From positions 1 through 6,151 of the forward strand of contig CAZYAK010000079.1 in the NCBI GenBank assembly GCA_964645935.1: a DNA stretch of 6,151 nt, read 5' to 3'. Shown one piece after another: positions 1 through 4,842 of the stretch. Under the pieces are notes generated by a model. It made no database searches. It worked only from the letters and a program-made list of their open reading frames with translations, and was not told the DNA's origin. A program made the position numbers and the translations under genes. Within the stretch, counting starts at the first letter, position 1, and every line of letters starts with the position of its first letter. Source of the DNA: CAZYAK01 sp964645935. Its GTDB lineage: Bacteria > Patescibacteriota > Gracilibacteria > Peribacterales > Peribacteraceae.

Positions 1-93
1 TGGGAGCCGAGGAGGTTTTCTGGTCCGCTGACGACCAACCCTTGCCGCGACCTCTGGGTGAAGAGCGGAGGCGATCTCATGCTTCTGGAACAT
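1..93. other. Unassigned segment downstream of ligA
   Basis: This stretch lies 3' of ligA and runs to the window edge. I see no T-tailed hairpin that would be a convincing terminator. On the minus strand two frames open with ATG (at 93, directly after the ligA stop codon, and at 80) and stay open to the edge, and two plus-strand frames are also open here. The pieces are under 32 codons on the minus strand, show no recognisable motif, and cannot be told apart from chance. A gene following ligA on the minus strand is possible but not demonstrated. Confidence 0.3.
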
Positions 94-2250
94 TCACCCC
101 AGCATCTTCAGGAACTCCGCCTCATCAATCACCTTCACCTCCAGCGTCTTCGCGTCATCTAATTTGCTCCCAGCCTCCTCTCCCGCCAGCACAAAATCCG
201 TCTTCTTGCTGACCGATCCGCTCACTTTGCCGCCGCGGTCCTTGATCATCGCCCGCGCCTGCTCGCGGCTGAGGGTGGGGAGGGTGCCGGTGAGGACGAA
301 GATCTTACCCTCGAAGACCTGCTCCGCGGAGGAGCCGGCGGGCTGGAGGGCTACGACGCCGCTGTCTTCCATCTTGCGGAGCATCTCGGCGTTCGCGTCG
401 TCGGAGAACCAGTCGAAGAAGGACCGCGCGTTCACCTCGCCGATGCCGTGGAGAGCGTTGAGACGTTCCATGCCGAGCTCCCGGACGGTCTGTACGATGT
501 CTCCCGGCGCGATGCCCATCACCTCCACCTGGTGCTCGATGGGCCCGAAGAGCGAATCCTGCGGGCGGTCCAGGTCCTTCTCCGTCACCGTGAGCGTGCG
601 CGTGGCCCACGCGATGCGCCTCCCGAAGACCTCGGCGGTCTCCCGTCCCACGTGGCGGATCCCGAGGCCGAAGAGCAGGCGCTCGATGGGGACGCGCTTG
701 GCACGCTCGATGGAGCGCATGGCATTCTGCGCCTTCTGCTCCTTGAAGAGCGGCAGCTGGAGGAAGTCCGCCTCCGTGAGGGTGAAGAGGTCCGCGGGAT
801 CGTCGATGAAGCCGCCCTCTCGCAGCGCCTCGATGGTCTCGCCGCCCACGCCCTCGATGTTCAGGGCGTAGCGCGAGCAGAAGTGCTCCACGCGCTCCTG
901 CTGCTGCGCGTTGCAGCGCGGGTTGGGGCAGCGGTAGGCCACCTCCTCCTCCGCGCGCGTCAGCGTCGTGCCGCAGCTGGGGCAGTCTTTCGGGAAGCGG
1001 AAGGGCTTGGCGTCCTTGGGGCGGAGGTTCTCCAGCACCTGCATCACCTCGGGGATGATGTCGCCCGCCTTGCGGACGATGACGGTGTCGCCGATGCGCA
1101 CGTCCAGGCGCTCGATCTCGTCCTGGTTGTGCAGCGTCGCGCGCGTCACCGTGGTGCCGGCCAAGGGCGTGGGCGTGAGGTGCGCCACGGGCGTGATGGC
1201 GCCGGTGCGCCCCACCTGCAAGACGATGTCCAGGACCTGCGCGGACTTCTCCTCCGCGGGGAACTTGTACGCGCGCGCCCAGCGGGGCGCCTTGGCCGTG
1301 GAGCCCAGGTCGCGCTGGGTTTTCCGGTCATCCACCTTGAGCACGATGCCGTCGATGTCGAAGGGCAGGCCGGAGCGCTCCTTGGCCACGCGGTCATACA
1401 CCCTCTGCGCCGCCTTGAGGTCCTTGCAGAGCACATACTGGCGGTGTGTGGGGAAGCCCGCGGCGTCCAAGAGATCCAAGAGCCCCTGTTGTGTGGTGAT
1501 GCCCAGCGCGTCGGCGGCTTCGCCGTCGAGGCTGTAGCAGAACATCCGGAGGTCTCGGGACGCGGCTGCCTGGGGGTCGAGCTGGCGCACGGTGCCGGCG
1601 GCGGCGTTGCGCGGGTTCGCGAAGCGGTCCTCCTCCGGCAGGTTCGCGTTGGTTCGTTCCAGCGCGGCCTTGGTCATGTATACCTCGCCGCCCACCTCGA
1701 AGAAGCGCCCCACGTCCTTGCCCGCGTCGCCTAAGTCCACGGTGAGCGGAATACTCTCGATGGTGCGTACGGAATGTGAGACATCCTCGCCCTCCAGCCC
1801 GTTGCCGCGAGTGATGGCGCGCGCGTAGCGGAAGACGCCACCGGACTTCTCCGACGCGTCGCGCTCGTAGAGGAGGGAGATGTTGAGGCCGTCGATTTTG
1901 TACTCGCAGAGCAGCGGGAAGCTGCTGCTCTCGTCCCCCAGGAAGCGGCCCATGCCCTCCCACCATTCCTGCAGATCCTCCGGAGAGAAGGCGTCCGTAA
2001 GCGATTCCTTCTGGCGCAGGTGCCGCACCTTGGGCAGCCGCCCATCCAACGGAGACCCCACGCGCTGGGTGGGGGAGTCGGGCGTGATGAGCTCGGGGAA
2101 CTCCTTCTCCAGGGCGATCAGCTCTTGCTTGAGGGAGTCACGCACGTCCTCCGACACCTCCGAGCGGTCCTCGATGAAGTACGCGCGGTTGAGACGGCGG
2201 ATCTCCTCGCGGAGCTTGAGGACCCGTTGTTCAGCGCGCTTGCGATCCAT
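94..2250 (-). CDS. ligA: NAD-dependent DNA ligase LigA
   Basis: Seals nicks in duplex DNA during replication and repair, using NAD+ to adenylate an active-site lysine. At 718 residues it is longer than E. coli LigA (671). Domains in order: domain Ia (about 1-65, ending in the conserved ITPDSPTQRVG); adenylation domain with the CEYKIDG motif (nucleophile Lys118), FANPRNAAAGTVRQLDP and DIDGIVLKV; OB fold (RTGAITPVA, RATLHN, KAGDIIPEV); a four-cysteine zinc finger (Cys423, 426, 441, 446); helix-hairpin-helix repeats; and a C-terminal BRCT domain (about 645-718). The ATG at 2250 is chosen because it puts the KxDG lysine at 118, close to E. coli Lys115; the 27 codons upstream are encoded by an intergenic repeat. 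Two oddities: NMN-pocket residues of domain Ia differ from E. coli at three of five key positions, and about 50 residues (547-596) replace a normally short linker between helix-hairpin-helix motifs. No Shine-Dalgarno sequence precedes the start. Identification is certain. Confidence 0.97.
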   Translation of the reverse strand: MDRKRAEQRVLKLREEIRRLNRAYFIEDRSEVSEDVRDSLKQELIALEKEFPELITPDSPTQRVGSPLDGRLPKVRHLRQKESLTDAFSPEDLQEWWEGMGRFLGDESSSFPLLCEYKIDGLNISLLYERDASEKSGGVFRYARAITRGNGLEGEDVSHSVRTIESIPLTVDLGDAGKDVGRFFEVGGEVYMTKAALERTNANLPEEDRFANPRNAAAGTVRQLDPQAAASRDLRMFCYSLDGEAADALGITTQQGLLDLLDAAGFPTHRQYVLCKDLKAAQRVYDRVAKERSGLPFDIDGIVLKVDDRKTQRDLGSTAKAPRWARAYKFPAEEKSAQVLDIVLQVGRTGAITPVAHLTPTPLAGTTVTRATLHNQDEIERLDVRIGDTVIVRKAGDIIPEVMQVLENLRPKDAKPFRFPKDCPSCGTTLTRAEEEVAYRCPNPRCNAQQQERVEHFCSRYALNIEGVGGETIEALREGGFIDDPADLFTLTEADFLQLPLFKEQKAQNAMRSIERAKRVPIERLLFGLGIRHVGRETAEVFGRRIAWATRTLTVTEKDLDRPQDSLFGPIEHQVEVMGIAPGDIVQTVRELGMERLNALHGIGEVNARSFFDWFSDDANAEMLRKMEDSGVVALQPAGSSAEQVFEGKIFVLTGTLPTLSREQARAMIKDRGGKVSGSVSKKTDFVLAGEEAGSKLDDAKTLEVKVIDEAEFLKMLG

Positions 2251-2256
2251 GCGGGA

Positions 2257-2286
2257 AGAGTAGCGCAGGCGAGTGACACGTGACGA
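2257..2286 (-). promoter_or_regulatory. Possible ligA promoter at the start codon
   Basis: On the minus strand TACTCT (2262-2257) could serve as a -10 and TCGTCA (2286-2281) as a -35, with an 18-nt spacer. Both match the consensus weakly (3/6 and 4/6). The predicted +1 falls on the A of the ligA ATG at 2250, so the message would be leaderless. The -35 lies inside the left arm of the inverted repeat. This is inference from position; the match alone would not be convincing. Confidence 0.25.
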
Positions 2287-2356
2287 GTGGGCGAGTGACG
2301 AGTGCGTCCGTATGCCCAAACAGCTGGCCATACCGGCTCACTCGCCCACTCGTCAC
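2280..2356. repeat. 19-bp perfect inverted repeat between divergent genes
   Basis: Positions 2280-2298 (gtgacgagtgggcgagtga) are the exact reverse complement of 2338-2356, separated by 39 bases. The spacer has a further partial dyad, GTATG (2310-2314) against CATAC (2329-2333), so the whole block can fold as a long hairpin or cruciform. Both arms are made from iterated CGAGTG units, with further copies just outside (from about 2270 and to about 2361). It occupies the divergent space between ligA and the HTTM gene pair. The makeup suggests a dispersed intergenic repeat family, not a single operator. Confidence 0.8.
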
Positions 2357-2377
2357 TCGCCCCCTACACTCCCACCC

Positions 2378-2866
2378 GTGCCGGTCTCCCGCACAGTCCA
2401 GCAGTCGGCAGTCCTCGTGTTCCTGGCAGTGACGCTCTCCGGGATCTGGTTTACGTTTACGCGCATCCCGGTGCCGTTGGTGCCATGGGAGCTCCAGTAC
2501 TACAGCTACGGGATGATGGCGCCCTACCAGGGCGACACCCCGTGGAACGGCGACTTCCTCTACGAAGGGATGCTCCCGGATGGCACCTGGGAGACCATTA
2601 CTACCGACCGCTACCTCCCGTACGGCTTTGGGGAGCGCAACGTGCGGAAGGTCCTGCGCAAATACGTCGGTAGCGGGCCTGGCGTGCGACAACGGAAGTT
2701 CACCGATTTTGCGTTGCAGCTCCTGGACCGCGAGCGTGAGCGCGGCAAGCCGTACCGTTCGGTGCGCATCACCTACGAACAATGGCCCCGCTCCAACGCG
2801 GGGTACGCCTTCCTCCGCCACGAGCCGTTCTTCCTGGAGCGCCAGCTCGTCACGCAAGTGCAATGA
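2378..2866 (+). CDS. Small single-pass membrane protein, HTTM partner (SdpA/DUF5819-like position)
   Basis: From GTG 2378 the product is 162 residues: a short N-terminus, one hydrophobic segment at about residues 10-26 (AVLVFLAVTLSGIWFTF), then a soluble domain probably outside the cytoplasm. Visible motifs are PWELQYYSYGMMAP just after the membrane segment, LPDGTWETI, and near the end ITYEQWPR. A small anchored protein with a Trp/Tyr-x-Ser/Phe-x(3)-AP type motif directly ahead of an HTTM gene recalls SdpA of the Bacillus SDP system and DUF5819 proteins; this rests on arrangement and loose motif resemblance. The stop overlaps the next start (ATGA), so the two are probably co-translated. Start choice is uncertain. 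ATG 2312 (184 residues) and GTG 2273 are in frame, but their extra codons are repeat sequence. GTG 2378 lies 8 nt after TACACT (2365-2370), a possible -10 without a clear -35. No Shine-Dalgarno sequence is present for any of them. Confidence 0.8.
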   Translation: MPVSRTVQQSAVLVFLAVTLSGIWFTFTRIPVPLVPWELQYYSYGMMAPYQGDTPWNGDFLYEGMLPDGTWETITTDRYLPYGFGERNVRKVLRKYVGSGPGVRQRKFTDFALQLLDRERERGKPYRSVRITYEQWPRSNAGYAFLRHEPFFLERQLVTQVQ

Positions 2867-3798
2867 GCGCATCCTCCCGCCATCCGCCGGCTCTCACCCT
2901 CGCGGAGCGCATGCATGCCTTCGGAGCGGGGTGGGACCGCTTCTGGTTCCAGACCGGGCCGCCGCACCTGATTTCGGTCTTCCGTATCGCGTTTGGCGCC
3001 TTCTTGCTCTTCTACTGGGGACTCCGGATCCCGCACGTAGCGATGATGTACTCGCGCGAGACCATCTTGCAGCCGCTCATCGAGCCCACCACCCTCTTCG
3101 CCACCCTCTTCGCGCCGCCGCCGGCGTGGGCGGCGCAGATCATCTTTGCGGTCTTTTTTTCAGCACTCGTCCTCTTTACGCTCGGCGCGCGCACGCGCGT
3201 GGCCGCCATCATCACGCTCCTTCTGTACTGGTACTACTGGCAACTCTCGATCTTTCAGTTCGGCACGTCGTTCGACAAGATCTTCATGTTTGTCCTCCTG
3301 GTGCTTTGCTGCAGCGACTGCGGCAACACGTTCTCCGTGGACGCGCGCTTGGGCAAAGGCTCGTGGACGGCGTGGACGCCCGTCTCCATCCTGCCGCAGC
3401 GCATCATCGCGGTGCAGATCGCGGCCACGTACTTTGGGGTGGGGTGGCAAAAGCTCGTGCTGCCGGCGTGGCAGTCGGGGGAGGTGCTGGCGTGGGGCTT
3501 CACGGGGAGGTGGGCCACGCCCGCGGCGTGGTGGGTGGCGCGGCTCAACCTGCCCATGTGGGTGTGGGATTGGCAGGTGCACGTGGTGAAGCTCTTCGAG
3601 GCGCTCATCCCCTTTGCCCTCTGGCACCGGCGCCTGCGCTGGGTGGCCTTTGCCTCGGGCGCGCTCTTCCACACCGGCGTCACCGTGTTTTTGGCGATCT
3701 GGTGGTTTATGGTCCTGATCCCGGCGTACATCGTGTACTTCTCGCCGGAGGAAGTGCACGCATTCCTCAGTCGCGTGACGCGCGGACGGATCCGGTAA
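2863..3798 (+). CDS. HTTM-domain (vitamin K carboxylase-like) integral membrane protein
   Basis: A 311-residue polytopic membrane protein. Hydrophobic segments lie near residues 36-53, 88-108, 112-130, 138-150, 179-199, 240-254 and 259-292. The segment FGVGWQKLVLPAWQSGEVL (about 191-209) matches the core of the HTTM family (G-x-x-K-L followed by a Trp and a short loop), which is related to the membrane part of gamma-glutamyl carboxylase and includes SdpB. No C-terminal lumenal carboxylase domain follows, so the carboxylase reaction itself is not supported. The start ATG overlaps the TGA of the upstream gene; an in-frame ATG at 2782 would overlap that gene by 85 nt and encodes a proline/arginine-rich stretch unlike the family. 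Cys149, Cys150 and Cys153 cluster at the end of the fourth segment (CCSDCG). Its role is unknown; by analogy with SdpB it may help mature or export a partner peptide. Confidence 0.85.
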   Translation: MSASSRHPPALTLAERMHAFGAGWDRFWFQTGPPHLISVFRIAFGAFLLFYWGLRIPHVAMMYSRETILQPLIEPTTLFATLFAPPPAWAAQIIFAVFFSALVLFTLGARTRVAAIITLLLYWYYWQLSIFQFGTSFDKIFMFVLLVLCCSDCGNTFSVDARLGKGSWTAWTPVSILPQRIIAVQIAATYFGVGWQKLVLPAWQSGEVLAWGFTGRWATPAAWWVARLNLPMWVWDWQVHVVKLFEALIPFALWHRRLRWVAFASGALFHTGVTVFLAIWWFMVLIPAYIVYFSPEEVHAFLSRVTRGRIR

Positions 3799-3811
3799 GG
3801 GGGCCGTGCGA

Positions 3812-3841
3812 GGCCGTCTCCATCCGCGTGGATGGCAGGCC
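3812..3841 (+). other. Hairpin after the HTTM gene
   Basis: GGCC, gap, CCATCC (3820-3825), loop gcgt, GGATGG (3830-3835), gap, GGCC: ten possible base pairs with one internal loop, starting 13 nt after the HTTM stop codon. No T-run follows, so it is not a classical intrinsic terminator. It could act as a transcript 3'-end structure. A short dyad, TGTCA-A-TGACA (3859-3869), lies just downstream. Confidence 0.3.
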
Positions 3842-3874
3842 GCTGTAGGAGACCAGGCTGTCAATGACAACCGT

Positions 3875-3902
3875 TTGCAATCCCGCCCCCTTCGGGAAGA
3901 AT
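3875..3902 (+). promoter_or_regulatory. Weak candidate promoter for the 82-residue gene
   Basis: TTGCAA (3875-3880) and AAGAAT (3897-3902) match the -35 and -10 consensus at four of six bases each, with a 16-nt spacer. A start near 3909 would leave only about five bases before the ATG at 3914. The gene is separated from the HTTM gene by 115 bases and a hairpin, so its own promoter is reasonable, but this particular match could be chance. Confidence 0.2.
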
Positions 3903-3913
3903 CCGCTCCGACT

Positions 3914-4162
3914 ATGGCAGTTTCCAACAACACCGGCGCGCAAGTCTCCAAGATCGACGAACAGATCATCGATCTCCTCGCGGAGCGGGTGAACGCCTGC
4001 CAGAAGGCCCTGGAGGAGGACGAGCACGCCTTCGATGGTGCCGCCCAGGCCGAGATGGTCGCCGCTTGGGAAGAAGCCGCCGAGGAGCAGGGACTCAACA
4101 TGGGCGTAATGAGCCACATCTGCAAGTTGCTCATCAAACTGTGCCAGGCGACGGAGGAGTGA
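3914..4162 (+). CDS. Chorismate-mutase-fold (AroQ-like) small protein, probably non-catalytic
   Basis: An 82-residue acidic, all-helical protein. Residues 12-25 (SKIDEQIIDLLAER) match the first helix of AroQ chorismate mutases, where 'D-x-x-(I/L)-x-x-L-L-A-x-R' is the signature; the middle and last segments (about 46-60 and 64-78) have the size and hydrophobic pattern of helices 2 and 3. Aligned without gaps to E. coli chorismate mutase over the first two helices, Arg28 is kept (Arg25 here), but Arg11, Lys39 and Arg51 have no counterpart (Gly, Asp, and no Arg in that segment) and Gln88 corresponds to Glu. The usual enzyme activity is therefore doubtful, and a binding or regulatory role is more likely. 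No shikimate-pathway gene is adjacent. ATG 3914 is preferred over the in-frame ATG 3806, whose added 36 codons cross the hairpin region. A weak GGGAAGA lies 14 nt upstream. It converges on the next gene with a 9-nt gap. Confidence 0.72.
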   Translation: MAVSNNTGAQVSKIDEQIIDLLAERVNACQKALEEDEHAFDGAAQAEMVAAWEEAAEEQGLNMGVMSHICKLLIKLCQATEE

Positions 4163-4171
4163 GAGGTTCCT

Positions 4172-4681
4172 TCAGATGCGCTCAAGAGATCCCGCGTCGA
4201 GCAGCACCTCTTTTCCGACGGTCATCGGCTGCGGCACGAGCAGGCTGACCGTTGTTGCGTATGCGCCGCTGCCGGCGATCTGGTAGCCCTGCCGTTCGCT
4301 GCCGCGGTGGCGCACGACATAGGTCGCATCCCATTCGGCAAGATCGAAGAACTGGTCCACGAGATGGATCGCCTGGCGCCAATCGAAGCGTTTGCAGCTG
4401 TAGATATCCATGTGGATGTGCGGTGGCGCGTCCCGTTCCTCGAAGTAGTGGCCGGCAATGTGGCTGGTGGTGATGGGCTGCACGAACGAGAACCCCGGGA
4501 ACCGTAGATCGGTCGCCGGATACATTCCCAAGGGGCTCAGCTCCTGCATGCCCAGGCGTGCCAGCAGGCTCTTGAGCAGGATGGCCGCCGTAGCCGGACC
4601 TTTTCCCATCGCAAACGGTCTGCGCATCGTCGCGTCCAAGATCAGGACATGGTGCTCAAGGACGAAATCCGCTGCGGGCAT
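4172..4681 (-). CDS. S-adenosylmethionine decarboxylase-family (SpeD-like) pyruvoyl enzyme
   Basis: A 169-residue homologue of bacterial SpeD proenzymes, which cleave themselves at a serine to form a pyruvoyl cofactor and decarboxylate AdoMet for spermidine synthesis. An N-terminal strand (HHVLILDAT, 10-18) matches the family start. The cleavage region PITTSHIAGHYFEE (69-82) matches the usual ES-H-x-x-x-H block: Ser73 would become the pyruvoyl group and His78 the processing histidine (Ser63 and His68 in Thermotoga maritima). HMDIYSCKRFD (90-100) supplies Cys96, equivalent to Cys83. The loop between Ser and Cys is three residues longer than in T. maritima, the usual Glu before the serine is Thr72, and about 45 residues extend past the typical end. 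No spermidine synthase or other polyamine gene is adjacent, so the substrate is open; some SpeD homologues decarboxylate arginine or ornithine instead. ATG 4681 is chosen because it just precedes the first core strand. The 120 nt upstream are also open in frame but arginine/proline-rich. Confidence 0.8.
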   Translation of the reverse strand: MPAADFVLEHHVLILDATMRRPFAMGKGPATAAILLKSLLARLGMQELSPLGMYPATDLRFPGFSFVQPITTSHIAGHYFEERDAPPHIHMDIYSCKRFDWRQAIHLVDQFFDLAEWDATYVVRHRGSERQGYQIAGSGAYATTVSLLVPQPMTVGKEVLLDAGSLERI

Positions 4682-4735
4682 GGCGTTGGGGGAAGGAACT
4701 TGTAAAGGTAAATGAACATCCGACTTCTGTACACA

Positions 4736-4758
4736 AGAACGCGGCGCAAAGGCGTTCT
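4736..4758. repeat. Short inverted repeat in the SpeD-like/pilT divergent spacer
   Basis: AGAACGC (4736-4742) and GCGTTCT (4752-4758) form a perfect 7-bp dyad with a 9-nt loop. It sits about 55 bp upstream of the SpeD-like start and about 47 bp upstream of the pilT -35, so a regulator site for either gene is possible. A 7-bp direct repeat GCGCTCT (4765-4771, 4789-4795) lies between it and the pilT promoter. No function can be assigned. Confidence 0.4.
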
Positions 4759-4804
4759 GGCGGGGCGCTCTCGCGGGCCGTCTATGCCGCGCTCTAGGCA
4801 TCGA

Positions 4805-4834
4805 TTGGCCAAAAAGGCTGATTTTTGCTATACT
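4805..4834 (+). promoter_or_regulatory. Extended -10 promoter of pilT
   Basis: TGCTATACT (4826-4834) is an extended -10 element (TG-n-TATACT, five of six in the hexamer). TTGGCC (4805-4810) is a fair -35 with an 18-nt spacer. The predicted +1 is at 4841, two bases before the pilT ATG, so the transcript would have essentially no 5' leader. The same TGCTATA(C/A)T core and 18-nt spacing recur in the promoter at 5981-6010. Confidence 0.75.
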
Positions 4835-4842
4835 GTCCGGTA

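Noticed and set aside
1..93. A gene downstream of ligA beginning at minus-strand ATG 93 or ATG 80
   Set aside because: Fewer than 32 codons are visible in either frame, with no motif or Shine-Dalgarno sequence to choose between them or against chance.
448..1734. Long plus-strand open frame (428 codons) opposite ligA
   Set aside because: It is antisense to an unmistakable ligA coding sequence, low in complexity (Arg/Ala/Val/Leu/His-rich), and typical of the mirror frame of a GC-rich gene.
2251..2331. N-terminal extension of ligA from ATG 2331
   Set aside because: The 27 extra codons are encoded by the inverted-repeat region, and the shorter form matches the family's lysine position.
3154..3160. 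Run of seven T inside the HTTM gene as a programmed frameshift or phase-variation site
   Set aside because: The frame stays open and family-like on both sides (V-F-F-S). Seven bases is short, and no downstream pseudoknot or alternative product is evident.
3160..4185. Minus-strand open frame of 341 codons across the HTTM and chorismate-mutase-like genes
   Set aside because: It overlaps two supported genes and a hairpin, and its translation is compositionally biased with no domain. It is a shadow frame.
4707..4736. Promoter for the SpeD-like gene using TTGTGT and a TTTACC-type -10
   Set aside because: The -10 candidates match at three of six bases or fewer and none stands out, so no promoter is called.
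4682..4801. N-terminal extension of the SpeD-like protein from ATG 4801
   Set aside because: The 40 extra residues are Arg/Pro/Ala-rich, overlap the putative regulatory dyad and lie outside the family core, which begins just after ATG 4681.
4810..4827. CAAAAA/TTTTTG hairpin between the pilT -35 and -10
   Set aside because: Only six mostly A:T pairs and better explained as an AT-rich promoter spacer.
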